Part shown: piece by piece, positions 33,547 through 45,773 of the stretch | How the letters are laid out: every line of letters starts with the position of its first letter | How positions within the stretch are numbered: position 1 is the first letter of the stretch | Assembly (NCBI GenBank): GCA_964058845.1 | Contig: CAXKVR010000201.1 | Coordinates: 1-64,000, forward strand | Direction: 5' to 3' | Length of the DNA stretch: 64,000 bases | Source of the DNA: Carex sylvatica | Lineage: Eukaryota; Streptophyta; Magnoliopsida; Poales; Cyperaceae | Position numbers and translations under genes: made by a program | Notes under the pieces: model-generated | What the model was told of the DNA's origin: nothing | The model's input: only the letters and a program-made list of their open reading frames with translations | Database searches by the model: none

Positions 33547-35996
33547 TCTTATGCAAGTCGGATCAGGAAACAAGGCATCATATATTCAACCATTGCACCT
33601 TTGGTACAAGGGAAAAAAATTTATTTGCCACTCCAAAACTTGAAAATTAGTTATTTGCCACCCCAAAATATGAAATTAGTTATTTGCCACTCCAAAATTA
33701 TTAAATTAAGCAAATTGCCACAATTATACATATAATTCAGATTTTTGATTTAAATTTTTCTGAAAAGTAGTGTATAATAAAATGTATTTTGGTATTTCCA
33801 AAATTACCCTTCAATAACCCCTTAAATCAAATGGTGTCGCCTGCGCTCTTCGCTTACTCACGCTCTCTCGCTCCCCCGCGTTGCGCATGCTTCACCTGCT
33901 CTCTTTCCCACACTGTCTCCCTTCGATTTGCTAGGCGGAATGCTTCTTCCTTTTTGCTTCCATTGAAGAGCACGCTTCGTAATCTTCAAGCATCCGAAGT
34001 GCAATTCAGTAGTATTGTCATAATGAACTGGTACGTGGCTCATTAAAAATTCTATCAAAATCATAAGTTTATATAAGCCTATAAGGTCACAATAATGTAT
34101 TCTTGCTCCATTACAGTAATGAATCATGTATGGAAGCATAATAGGAATTTTTTTTCTCTTTTGGGTGGGCGAATAAAAAATAAATTAAATTAAGCTTGTA
34201 GATATTGATTTAATAATCAGAGTTTAAATATGAAAATAAATATCAAGTAAGTTGAACAAAACCTGTAAGAAATAAATCACTTCAAAATTAAATTACAACA
34301 CAGGTAAGCACATTTATCTCATACATCATCAGTAACATTAGAACAACATGATTGCTACCCCATCTCCATAGACTGGTACAGGAAATTACCTCCAAATGCC
34401 TCATAGGCTGGTACAGGCAATCAAGTAACTGTTGTACTAGTAGCCAGGATTGTTACTCCACCCAACATACTAAAAACTTGTGATCGAAATTCATAAAATA
34501 TAGTCTTGATTGGGTCAAATTAAGGTAGTTACATGTAATTAAATATAGTACGACAATATTATTACATGAGCAGCATAATTTGAAGTCTTACAAGTGTACA
34601 TTGATTAGGTAATATCAAAGAAGATCGGAGACTCTAATTGAGTGCGCATTGACGATGAAAAGGGCTGAAACCAAGCCGATTCACTCAAAACTTCTTAAAA
34701 TCAAGGAGCTTTGGTGAAGTATCTCCAGGGGAGATGTGGAAAGAATTTTATCGAGCCTTTAATTAAGTGCACACTAATGATGAAAATGGCTAATAAAAGC
34801 TTTATATCAAGTATTGAAGTGGAAGCCAATCCTCAATTGCTGAAAATTCAAGGAGCGCTGAAGTATCTTTAAGGGCAAAAGTGGAAATGAGGGGTACTTT
34901 CTCAGAATTGCTGAAAGTTCATTGTAATATGTAATTTCATTTTTGTAATATAATTTTGTAATGTAATGAAGTGTGTGAATTTGATGTGTTAAATTTTTGT
35001 TTATCTTTCTGAATATTTTACTTTTCAATTTGTTCATACTTACCGTGACTTGATTTTTGTTGTTGTAACCTATATTGTTTATGTAGATGAAGCATTAAAT
35101 TTTTTGAGTATTTTATCTTATTTTTTGTACATGAAAAAGTTCATATAATATACTTTGTTGCTTGTATTAATTGAATAGAAACTCACAAAATTTAACTTTT
35201 AATTCTCAAATGCTCAGTATACCAAATACAAATAGTATTGATTGACATACAATAATATAACTAAGTTTAAATTTGCATATAAATAAATAGAAACACAATC
35301 CATTTATATAATAATACCAACTGCTATTTGATACAAGCAACATGAATTACCATAGTTGCACAGTTGTTTACAAACATGCAAAATGAAGCCAAAACAATAA
35401 TATTCATCTTAAAATACATATAGCAAGTGCATAAATTACTTAATAATTTTTTTTTACAAAGAAAATCACAAAATGTGCTAATAAGTTTTGCTTCATCTTG
35501 AAATCGTCAAGTTGGTGTTTGTAAAGCAAATCTCCGTTGAGAGTGCTTTGCCTTAATCATTTCTTATTTATGTCTCTTTAGCTGTAAGAAAAGGAAAAAA
35601 TATAGTTATTGCACTCATAAATTCAAGTTTGACTCTTGCTGCTTTTATAGCATGTTACCAGAATAGTGCCACAGAAGGTAAAAGCACATTAAATTATCTA
35701 CTCTCTACATAATTAAAGAAAAAATTAAAATAACAAAAGCATACATTTGCTAATAAAGCTTTTCTTCATCTTGAAATCGTCAAGTCAGTCTTTGTAACGA
35801 AACTTGGTCATTTTACAATTTCACCTGATCTGACCCAACTTGAGAGCAGTCAGCTACTTGTCAACATTTTTTGACAGATATTCTCATATATCAATTTTTG
35901 GCTGATAAAAGCAACAATTATAAACGAAAAATTGAGAACAATCTTTCTTTCACATAAGAGAGTTGATGTGTATTATAGTAAATTTCTAACCTCCTC

Positions 35997-36227
35997 CTAC
36001 CAATATATGAATGGAGTTTGGTTCATGCCTCGTGCTGGAAGGTTTTGGCATGTTTCAATGTGATGATTCAGATGGGATGCTCCCGTCTTACTCTTTGCAT
36101 TTAAGCTTCTATTGCAAGCCTTACAGATAGCTCTCTCACTGTTTGGCGAGTCCTCGAAATACTTCCACACTTCAGACTTCCTCCTTAATCTCTTGTTTGA
36201 TATGCCTCCCTTGACAAGTACAATGTC
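35997..36227 (-). pseudogene. BED zinc-finger fragment, hAT transposase-like
   Basis: The frame reads RRKSEVWKYFED, then AICKACNRSLNAKSKTGASH, then LNHHIETC, ending at a stop at 35997-35999. This is the BED finger pattern (CxxC...HxxxxC type) of plant hAT transposases and domesticated relatives such as DAYSLEEPER/RICESLEEPER (family knowledge). No dimerisation or catalytic part follows. A stop lies just upstream, near the gypsy insertion, so this is an isolated exon or fragment inside a MULE. Confidence 0.7.
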
Positions 36228-36241
36228 TCCTCAATGGTAGG

Positions 36242-37709
36242 TGATCGCACAAGAATATATGCCAAAAAGTCTCAGTATAGCAAGCTATACTTTTTAAACC
36301 TTTGTTATACTCTGTCAATTCAGATAGCAAGTGTACTATCCTATCGTTGAGTATGCTCAGGTATCGATCCACAGGGACGAAATAAAAACACTAGACTTAT
36401 CCTAAAATCACTTGAAATTCTAGAAGTGAGAGAAATTGGTTTGGTTTTAGTTCTAACAATTCTACTGATTAAAAGACGATAAAAGATAATTAAAGTTGTT
36501 TCCAATTGATAAAAAGGAGTTTCCAGGGTTCAGATTTCATTTCTGTTCAGTCTCAAGGCATACGGCCCGTACAGATTCCCGTACGGTCCGTATGGAATCT
36601 CAAGTTAATGCTGCAGCTACTGTTTTCTGTGTTGATTCTGTGTTTAGGGTTTCTTTTGACCAGATCTAGATACCTAACCTCAACTTTCGCATTTTGGCCT
36701 AATACCCGATTACCGGACTCAAGTACTTCCCTCTTAGATGCGTTAAACCTCAACTTTCGCATTTTGGCCTAATTTATCTAAGTTACTTGTTAGTTTACTA
36801 AAAGTATCCAAGGACTTTCGCCTCAAGGAAAGTTTCGCCTTTCGGGTACTCCTTGGTTTCACCCTACTTCATATACTTTATTCGGTTGGAATGAATTTCA
36901 TAGACTTGGCTCCTAACACTTAGATGTGCGCATTCATCTAACGGGATGACTAATCAGATTCAAGCAAGCACAAATAGAGCAATAAAAATACTACATAACA
37001 AAGTAAAAACAAAGCGTTCAACACAAAATCCAAGTAGCACACAAGCAAAGCTAAACTAGAAACTACATCTTACCCCTAGAAACAAATAAATTAGCTACTC
37101 ATGTTCATAAGATGACACAAATAACAAGAAATAAAAGAGTTCATGATAAAACAGTGGAAAATCCGAAGATCCGTTCAAAACTTGCGTTCTTCCCTTCTCT
37201 TCCTCTTTTCCTCCTGTCCAAAACCTAGCAAGAATGAATGATAGAATGAATGATGGAAAGTTATTGATTGATTCTGCTATTAATCCCCTTTCCTGCTGTG
37301 GAATATCTCCTTTAATGCCCCAGATCACGCCTGCAGGGGTTTCCTTTTCGGCTCCTCAAATCGTGCTCAATTCAGATTCCAACTGGATTTTCCGAATCAG
37401 CGTTGTACGGCCCGTACAGGATCCCGTACGGCCCGTATGCCTGGGCTTTGACTTGGAGACTTTGTGCCTCTGTTGTGGATCCTTCTGTGTGGTTGGGCAG
37501 TTCTTGTACGGCCTGTACAGAATATCATACGGGCCGTATGAAAAGTAGTCAGAACCAGTTTTTCGCCCTTTTTCCTACAAAATACCAAACAAAGCATAGC
37601 AGTACCACATTTCATCGAAATATAAGTAAAAAGTCCACATTCATAGGCTTTAAAGCACAGGTTTCATTGTAAATTAGGGTCATAATTTAGATATAATATG
37701 GAGATATCA
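36242..37709 (-). repeat. 3' LTR of the gypsy element
   Basis: 1468 bp, beginning TGATCGCACAAG and ending GATATCA on the plus strand. Contains three bipartite CGG-N-CCG modules (36561, 37406, 37507). ORFs over it are shadows. Confidence 0.93.
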
Positions 37710-37723
37710 AATTCCCCCAAGCT
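37710..37723 (-). promoter_or_regulatory. Polypurine tract of the gypsy element
   Basis: On the minus strand AGCTTGGGGGAATT abuts the 3' LTR start (TGATATC), the expected plus-strand priming site. Confidence 0.65.
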
Positions 37724-38768
37724 TGAACTTTGCTTGTCCTCAAGTAAAAATTCTAACTTAGGTGTGGTTTTGGTTGTTGGACTTACCTAAATGCAGGTTA
37801 ATCTACTAAGAGGAAAAATGTGCATGATCTTGCGTTCGTTAGAAATCCATTAGAGTCATTTTGGATAGTAACTTGGTTTCCTTTGGTCAACTCGATTCAC
37901 CCCACAATTCAATTGATCAAACCCTAAATTCAAGAATGAATTGTTATTTGTAAGAACTAAGCAATCAAACGCATCAATAGTTCATTCTTTTACCAAATTT
38001 ATACCCTCATTTGTGGTGATTCTTTGGAATTCCCCCAAGCTTGGAACAAGCTTAGGTTAGAAAGTCACGGAATTTGTGTGTTGATGTATGTAAGGGTTCT
38101 TTTCTTTTTCTAGGTTTGGGAGACGAGCTCAAAGGCGCCAAATCATGGCTTATTGCCAGTACTATTATATTCTCCATCTTTTCATTCTTTTCAAGAAATT
38201 TTTTTTATCTTTTATCCTTGTATACATCATGAATACACACTTCCAATGATATTCATTCATACCAATGGATATCCAAATCTTTCTATTGTTTTGAAATCCC
38301 ATTTTTCTATTTTTACAAGGCATATTCCGGTTTCAAATGCTTTCTTGGCACAATTCAATTCAATTCTACAAAGTCCCAAAACAGACTATCGTATACAGTT
38401 CTTTCAACCAAACGTGTGGTTATTTCCAATTTCCCAAATTCAACCATGTCACAACCAAAATTTCTCAAATTGACCCTAATTCTCGCAATTCACGCAAATT
38501 TTTGAAAAATAAACATGACCTAAAATGCAGATATACAATTTTAGATATACAATTTTCTTTGAAAAATAAACATGACCTAAAATGCAGATACAATTTTCTT
38601 CGAAAAATAAACATGACCTAAAATGCAGATACAATTTTCTTCTTCTATTCCACCCCCCAAGCTTGAATGAAGCATTGTCCTCAATGCTTGAATTCACACA
38701 AGAAAAAGTAAATAGAAGAAAATATGAAAACTAACCAGACATGGAGTGAGGGGTGAAGCGGGGGTGCC
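37724..38768. other. Non-coding 3' internal region of the gypsy element
   Basis: Takes the place where RT and integrase would lie in a full-length relative; I see no RT motifs. It ends at the gag-protease stop codon. It includes a second CCCCCAAGCTTG near 38033 and a third near 38655. Confidence 0.6.
38502..38645. repeat. Three-copy tandem repeat, about 48-65 bp
   Basis: GAAAAATAAACATGACCTAA followed by AATGCAGATA and CAATTTTCTT recurs three times. The first copy carries an extra ATATACAATTTTAG stretch. Confidence 0.85.
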
Positions 38769-41682
38769 TCACCGATTGGTGGGAGGTGGGTCGGGTGGAT
38801 CTGGGCGGAGCGCCCACCTCTGTGGTGCACGGATGGTGTGCTGGTCTGCACGGCCCGGATGATATCTGTACGGTCCGTGTGAACTGGCGCTGATTCTGCT
38901 GGTATGGCAGGTGGCTGGTTTCGTGCATGTGAACTTCTCGATCAAATCTCCGATCACAGTTTGCTGAGCTTGCATTATAAAACTCCAAATCCTCATTTGA
39001 AGAGCTTTCAAATCATCCAAGAGGTTGGGGTTGGCTGGAAATGGTTTGGGTTCAGGAGTTGGTTGCTCTGTCTGGGCTGGGGTACGGGCCGTATGAGATG
39101 AGTCTGATCCGTGTACTGCCCCTATGTGAGCCTTGTGCGCCCCGTGTGCCATCTCCAGCTTCTCTGATTGTGGTGCACGGATCGTGTGAGATGCATGCAG
39201 TCCGTGTGTCAGGTCCTCCAGAGTGTCAGACTTTGTTTCTGTTGCAAGCAGCTTCTCTTGAGCAGCTTTCATCTCCTGCAATTCAGATAAATAATCAGGG
39301 TATTTTTTAAAAAATTTACCATAATCCTCACGGCTTTGTTCCTTGACCAATTGGTCAACCACGTCGATCGCGCAACATGTTTCTGGTTTGTCTGGTTCAG
39401 ATGGGTACTTCATAGCTCGATTGAGGTTGAACTGGACCTTTTCGTCTCCAATCCGCAGAGTCAGGGTTCCATTCTCCACGTCAATGAGTGTTCGAGCTGT
39501 CTTTAAAAATGGTCGTCCCAGAATGATAGGGATTTCCTTGTCCTCCTCCATCTCCATGACAACAAAGTCAACAGGTACATAAAACTTGCCAACCAGAACT
39601 GGCACATCCTCCACTATCCCAAGTGGTAGCCTGACAGAAGAATCAGCAAGCTGTAAAGTCATGCGCGTGGGTTTGAGCTCGCCTACTCCCATGCGCTCAA
39701 AGATAGTGCGTGGCATGAGACTCACGCTGGCACCTAAGTCACATAGTGCTCGCTTAATGGTAGCTTTCCCGATTTGGCAAGGAATGGAGAATTTGCCCGG
39801 ATCTTCTAGTTTTGGCGGGAGCTCGCTACTCAAGATTGCGCTGCACTGCTCTGTGAGTTTCACCGTCTCACGCCCCCCCAAGCTTCGTTTATTGGATAGG
39901 ATATCTTTGAGAAACTTAGCATAGGTTGGCATTTGGGTCAAAGCCTCGGTGAATGGGATGGTAATGTGCAATTGCTTGAGAATTCCAAGAAAGTTTGAGA
40001 ACTGTTCATTGAGTCGGGTTTCGGCAAGTCTCTGTGGAAATGGTACTGGTGGCCGGTAGGGCGGTGGTTTCTCGGTCACTTTCTTTTTCTGTCTGTCGGA
40101 TTCATTCTGTACGGGCTGTACGGTTTTCGTACGGGCCGTATGGTCTGTCCTCTCAGTTACAACTTCAATCAGTTCAGGTTCTGGCTGCTCGGAAATCACA
40201 GGGGGTGTCGGTACGGGCCGTATGGGATTCGTACGGACCGTATGGTCGGCTTCTGGCTCGACAGGTATGGCTGGTCCTTGGTACTGTATCCCACTTCGCA
40301 ATGTTACTGCTTTGGCCTCTCCCCTGGGGTTGATCTCTGGCTGGCTTGGTAGCATTCCAGGTTGTGGTGGTGCGGTTTGGCTCCCACTTTGAGGTTTATT
40401 TTGGGCCAAACTGACCAATTGAGCACTAATCGCTTGCATTTGCTCGAAAATCATTTGATTCATCTTTCCTTGTTCATGCATGAAGTTTTCTACTGCAGGG
40501 GCAACATAGGGCTTGGATGGTCCAGAATATGGTGCTCGGTTGTTTGAGTTATTGAATGCAGCATTGTTGTAGAAGTTGCGGTTGTTATTGTTGTTGCTGC
40601 CAGAAGGGTTGTTGTTGAATTGTGTGGGATTGTTTTGTTCCCACCTCCAATTCTGTTGTTCAATCGGATCCCTGGAATAGGTTCGACTGAAAGGAGGTTG
40701 TGGAAAGTAAGATGGTTCATTGTTGAGAGAATTAACTTGCTCGGGCCCTTCATCCCTTTGTGTAAGCGGGCAATTCTCATACTCGTGCCCTTCGTCTCCA
40801 CACATAACACAAGACTGTGGTCGCTGATTACCAAGTGCTTTGACACTCATCTTGTCAAAAGCCTTCTGCATGGCATCCAATTTGGCAGTGAGAGCAGTGA
40901 TCTGATCGACCTCAAGTCGGCCTCCTCCAGTTGCTCGATTGCCCTCTCGGCCGGACCACTGTTGGTTAGTCGCCATATTATCGATTAAGTTTATTGCCTC
41001 GGTAGCATCTCGATCCATGAGAGCTCCACCTGCAACTGCATCTACAGAAGTACGAGTGGTATCAGTTAAACCAGCATAAAAAGATTGAATGAGTAACCAT
41101 TCGGGAATACCATGATGTGGGCAAGAGTATTGCAATTCTCTAAACCTTTCCCAGGCCTCATTCAGTGGTTCATCAGACCTTTGTCTAAAACTGGTCAGTT
41201 GGGTCCTAACCTTGGCAGTTCTTTTATGGGGAAAAAATCTGGTCAAAAACAGTTTGGACAATTCCCTCCAAGTGGTGATTGAATCCCCTTGGTAATGACC
41301 CTAACCATTTCTTGGCTTTATCCCTAAGAGTGAAAGGAAATAAAGCAAGTCTAATATAATCAGCTGTTGCGCCATTAATTTTAATGGTGGCACAGCATTC
41401 AAGGAAAGTCTGAACATGGGCATGCGGATCCTCATGATCCATGCCATGGAATGTGTTTTGCTGCACGATGTTGACAACGCCCGGATTGAAGTTGGGTTGG
41501 TTGCCGACAATCCTTGGCAATCGGATTGCTCCTCTAACATCTCCAGCTCTCGGGACATTGAACTCTCGCAACGTCCTTGGCGCATAGTTTGCTCCTTCGT
41601 CATCAGAGTATTGATCCTCGTTGGGTTGACCTTGTCCAGTACCCTCGTTGAGTGGATCTTGTTCAGCACCGTGGTTGTTCAT
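38769..41682 (-). pseudogene. gag-protease ORF of the gypsy element, one-base frameshift
   Basis: The N-terminal frame (41682-41224) starts MNNHGAEQDPLNEG and carries the gag retrotransposon core (TFLECCATIKINGA, LRDKAKKWLGSLP). A frame change near 41282 is explained by one extra base; downstream the gag continues as KLFLTRFFPHKRTAKVR, NEAWERFRELQYSCP. Then come a CCHC knuckle (CVMCGDEGHEYENC), a Gln/Asn-rich linker, and an aspartic protease with active site ALCDLGASVSLMP and flap-end motif IPIILGRPFL, as in Athila/Tat-like elements. The C-terminus (ending DPPDPPPTNR) is not reverse transcriptase. The frameshift may be a null mutation, or gag may be made by another copy. Bipartite GTACGG modules sit within the coding region. 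Confidence 0.85.
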
Positions 41683-41942
41683 TTTGCTTTGTTCTGGATC
41701 TGTCTGGCCTCTGTTGCCGGTTTGTACGGCCTGTATGAATTTTGTACGGGCCGTACGGAGAGGTGACAGATGTGGTGGCGCTGGAACAAATGAGATAGAA
41801 GTTTGCCCTTTGCTTCTGAGATGGTAGTGGTTCTTGGGCAGTGACTCTTCCAGTATGTTCCTGCAAAGATGGAATACGAAAAATTAAAATTAAAATCTAG
41901 AATCAAGCAAAAATAAGAAAAAGTATAGAATTTTAGTTGCCG

Positions 41943-41960
41943 TCCCCGGCAACGGCGCCA
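41943..41960 (-). promoter_or_regulatory. Primer-binding site
   Basis: TGGCGCCGTTGCCGGGGA on the minus strand, six bases inside the 5' LTR edge. It is the common tRNA-complementary PBS of plant gypsy elements and fixes the element's orientation. Confidence 0.88.
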
Positions 41961-41966
41961 AAAACT

Positions 41967-43434
41967 TGGTCGCACAAGAATATATGCCAAAAAGTCTCAG
42001 TATAGCAAGCTATACTTTTTAAACCTTTGTTATACTCTGTCAATTCAGATAGCAAGTGTACTATCCTATCGTTGAGTATGCTCAGGTATCGATCCACAGG
42101 GACGGAATAAAAACACTAGACTTATCCTAAAATCACTTGAAATTCTAGAAGTGAGAGAAATTGGTTTGGTTTTAGTTCTAACAATTCTACTGATTAAAAG
42201 ACGATAAAAGATAATTAAAGTTGTTTCCAATTGATAAAAAGGAGTTTCCAGGGTTCAGATTTCATTTCTGTTCAGTCTCAAGGCATACGGCCCGTACAGA
42301 TTCCCGTACGGTCCGTATGGAATCTCAAGTTAATGCTGCAGCTACTGTTTTCTGTGTTGATTCTGTGTTTAGGGTTTCTTTTGACCAGATCTAGATACCT
42401 AACCTCAACTTTCGCATTTTGGCCTAATACCCGATTACCGGACTCAAGTACTTCCCTCTTAGATGCGTTAAACCTCAACTTTCACATTTTGGCCTAATTT
42501 ATCTAAGTTACTTGTTAGTTTACTAAAAGTATCCAAGGACTTTCGCCTCAAGGAAAGTTTCGCCTTTCGGGTACTCCTTGGTTTCACCCTACTTCATATA
42601 CTTTATTCGGTTGGAATGAATTTCATAGACTTGGCTCCTAACACTTAGATGTGCGCATTCATCTAACGGGATGACTAATCAGATTCAAGCAAGCACAAAT
42701 AGAGCAATAAAAATACTACATAACAAAGTAAAAATAAAGCGTTCAACACAAAATCCAAGTAGCACACAAGCAAAGCTAAACTAGAAACTACATCTTACCC
42801 CTAGAAACAAATAAATTAGCTACTCATGTTCATAAGATGACACAAATAACAAGAAATAAAAGAGTTCATGATAAAACAGTGGAAAATCCGAAGATTCGTT
42901 CAAAACTTGCGTTCTTCCCTTCTCTTCCTCTTTTCCTCCTGTCCAAAACCTAGCAAGAATGAATGATAGAATGAATGATGGAAAGTTATTGATTGATTCT
43001 GCTATTAATCCCCTTTCCTGCTGTGGAATATCTCCTTTAATGCCCCAGATCACGCCTGCAGGGGTTTCCTTTTCGGCTCCTCAAATCGTGCTCAATTCAG
43101 ATTCCAGCTGGATTTTCCGAATCAGCGTTGTACGGCCCGTACAGGATCCCGTACGGCCCGTATGCCTGGGCTTTGACTTGGAGATTTTGTGCCTCTGTTG
43201 TGGATCCTTCTGTGTGGTTGGGCAGTTCTTGTAAGGCCTGTACAGAATATCATACGGGCCGTATGAAAAGTAGTCAGAACCAGTTTTTCGCCCTTTTTCC
43301 TGCAAAATACCAAACAAAGCATAGCAGTACCACATTTCATCGAAATATAAGTAAAAAGTCCACATTCATAGGCTTTAAAGCACAGGTTTCATTGTAAATT
43401 AGGGCCATAATTTAGATATAATATGGAGATATCA
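41967..43434 (-). repeat. 5' LTR of the gypsy element
   Basis: 1468 bp, same length as the 3' LTR. Differences seen include TGGTCGC versus TGATCGC at the edge and TAAGGCC versus TACGGCC in the third bipartite module. Confidence 0.93.
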
Positions 43435-43672
43435 GTAGGCATGATAATGAGGATAATTCTACATTTTTAGCAAAATAATTCAGCATTTAGATTTATCCAT
43501 AATGAGAATTATAACTTCACAATGATAGATTGTAAAAGTGGTCAAAATAATTCAGTATTGTTGTTGATCGTCAATCATCAATAATTTTCAGTTGGCAATT
43601 GTGTCATATACATTAGGCATGATCGCAAAGTAACTGATCATATTGATAAATCTAATATAAAATAGGAATTTC

Positions 43673-43812
43673 CTATTAGAATTGTCGTACAATGGAGGAA
43701 GAAAGAAGAGATACAAACTGGTATCAAAGTTTCTTCTGAAACATTTTTCTAAAAAATTAGAATTGTCGTACAAGGAAGGAAGAAAGAAGAGATACAAACT
43801 GGTACCAAGGTT
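43673..43812. repeat. Imperfect direct repeat with purine-rich unit
   Basis: TAGAATTGTCGTACAA, then GAAGAAAGAAGAGATACAAA and CTGGTA, occurs twice about 80 bp apart within the 33610 MULE. No function seen. Confidence 0.6.
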
Positions 43813-44743
43813 TTAGAACAAACTAGGAACAATTGACGTCAATAATTCAACAAGCAAGCAAGCAATTTAGTATGATTTCTTATCCAAAATAGCGAATAAG
43901 CAATTTCGACAAACAAAGTTATCAAGTCACAGACCAAGTAAAGCGGAAAGCTTTGAATAATTGAATCAATCAATATTTCAGCCTATTTGTGTCTCAGTGC
44001 TCAAAATTAACAATACTTTACCACTGATGAAAAATAATTTTCGAAATTAACTGGACTTTACCACTGCTCATGATGCGTGGAGGAGGGACTGACACCGTTG
44101 CTGGAGAAGGAACCATGCGGAGGACAAACAGGCGAGCGGAGGAGAGAACTGGCGTATGATTAGAGAGATAGGCGGGCAGAGGAGGGAGGACCGTTCGGAG
44201 GGAAAGTCGTCTGGTTACCAAAATTAGGTTTAGGAACTGACGGAACAAACAGATTTAGTATTTCACATAATCTTCAGCAGAGATATTTTGGTCAATATTA
44301 AAATTTGTTGAATTTTCAGAATAATTTAAATTAAATATCTGAATTTAGTGTATAATTGTGGCAATTTGCTTAATTATATGACTTTGGAGTGACAAATAAC
44401 TAATTTTATGTTTTGAGGTGGCAAATAACTAATTTTTAAGTTTTGGAGTGGCAAATAATTTTTTTTTCATTTTGTTACAACTTACAACTTTGCATGTAGA
44501 GATAGTAAGAGTGATACTAGAGAGGATGACTTTAGCGACTGCTGGTGCATCAAGAATACAACTCTTGATAAGTGCAAGAACCCCAGCGCAACATAAGTTG
44601 ACGATATTAATCACACAATTCATAATATGGCACGAGCGTTGTGCAAGAACATTCACAGACAACATCAAGAGCATCCAGAAACTTAAGAATGAAGTGCTTT
44701 GGCAAATACAATTTTATGAAGCAAGGACATTCTCGGTACCAAC

Positions 44744-45773
44744 TAGGGGTTTGCTAACGGGTACGGGCCGGGCGGTCCGGGTATATTTGGGGTCGGGCAC
44801 GGGTACGGGTCAGATACGGGTATCACGGGTATTTTTTTCAAAACCCGTGTCCTGCCCGTTTTATATCCGTACCCGTGGTACCCTTGATGGGCAGGGCGGT
44901 CCGAGTAGGGTACCCGGTCCGTTTTTTTTTTTTTCTCTGTTTTTTTTTACGGTATTGTACGAATATTATTACGTGTTTATAATTCGACTTTTAAAATCAA
45001 AATAGTTCAATATCAAATAGTGTATATAAATAAATAAAATTTGTAACTTATATATAAAAATTATTCATGCAAAAATTTGTATATTTATTCGGCTAAATAC
45101 AAATGTATTTATTTATTTCTTTACGTGAGTCATTTTATTTTATTTTCAAATTCTCATTCTAATTATATAGTTTCATAATTATTTATATCTCGAAATTTTT
45201 AGTTTACATTTTAAATTGATAATATATTTTCTAAACGTTCATTTATTTTTAATAGGTTAAATAAAATATTAATAAAAAATATAATTAAATCAGAAACTTT
45301 AAAACAATAAATAAAAAAACAGAATTTAAAAAACAGAATTTAAAAAACAGAAATTAAAAAATAGAATTAAAAAAACAGAATTAGAAAAACAGAATTTAAA
45401 AAACAGAAATTACAAAAACAGAAATAAAAAAAACAGAATAAAAAAAAAGGGGGGAAATTTGAAAATTTTGAAATTTGAAAAAAAACGGGTACGGGTATAT
45501 GGGCACGGGCACGGGTACGGGTATACGGGGACGGGCACGGGTACGGGTATACGGGGACGGGCACGGGCACGGGTACACGGGTTCACGGGCACGGGCACTA
45601 GAGTATACGGGTACGGGTAATCCAGTCCGGGTATGGTCGGATTTTTTCCCGAAAGGGCGTACCCTACCCGTTTTATGCCCGTACCCGTGTACCCGTTTAC
45701 CCGACCTATACCCGGACTCGGACACAGGCGGGTAGGGTACGGGCGGCCCGACCCGGGTTTTTTCAACCCTCTA
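44744..45773. mobile_element. hAT-like element rich in ACGGGTACGGG words
   Basis: 8-bp TSD GTACCAAC/GTAGCAAC (44736-44743, 45774-45781; one mismatch). Ends TAGGGGTTTGCTAACGGG and the complement of CCGGGTTTTTTCAACCCTCTA fit the hAT TAGRGG pattern. GGCACGGGTACGGGTAT-type words fill both subterminal zones. The AT-rich centre has repeated AAAACAGAATT. It interrupts the LINE near its stop codon. Confidence 0.82.

Larger units (their letters stand above)
36242..43434 (-). mobile_element. Ty3/gypsy-type LTR retrotransposon with gag-protease only
   Basis: 5-bp TSD GTAGG at 36237-36241 and 43435-43439. Two 1468-bp LTRs (TG...CA) flank a minus-strand interior: PBS at 41943-41960, a frameshifted gag-protease ORF, about 1 kb of non-coding DNA, then a polypurine tract beside 37709. 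No reverse transcriptase, RNase H or integrase is visible, so it depends on a partner for mobility. Only about ten differences between LTRs were seen by eye, nearly all transitions, so the insertion is recent. Confidence 0.92.
33610..44471. mobile_element. MULE with phased TGCCAC boxes, carrying a BED-finger fragment and a gypsy insertion
   Basis: The roughly 150-bp TIRs carry four boxes each: TGCCA starts at 33626, 33656, 33685 and 33716, and their complements end at 44453, 44423, 44394 and 44363. Spacing is 30/29/31 on both sides, as in the 26855 element. Flanks TTGGTACAA (33601-33609) and TTGTTACAA (44472-44480) form a 9-bp TSD with one mismatch, and LINE sequence lies on both sides. Without the nested gypsy element it is about 3.7 kb. 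Contents: GC-richer leader-like DNA near 33840-34020 and 44070-44210, a BED zinc-finger frame, and a short duplicated block (35480, 35755). Confidence 0.85.

Noticed and set aside
38904..41766. Plus-strand ORFs opposite the gypsy gag-protease
   Set aside because: Antisense shadows of the minus-strand coding region.
36506..43397. Paired ORFs repeated in both LTRs (e.g. 36506-36772 and 42231-42497)
   Set aside because: LTR sequence, mirrored at both ends; no protein motifs.
45367..45766. Pro/Tyr-rich overlapping ORFs (VPVPVYPYPCP)
   Set aside because: Translation of hAT subterminal ACGGGTACGGG repeats in all frames.
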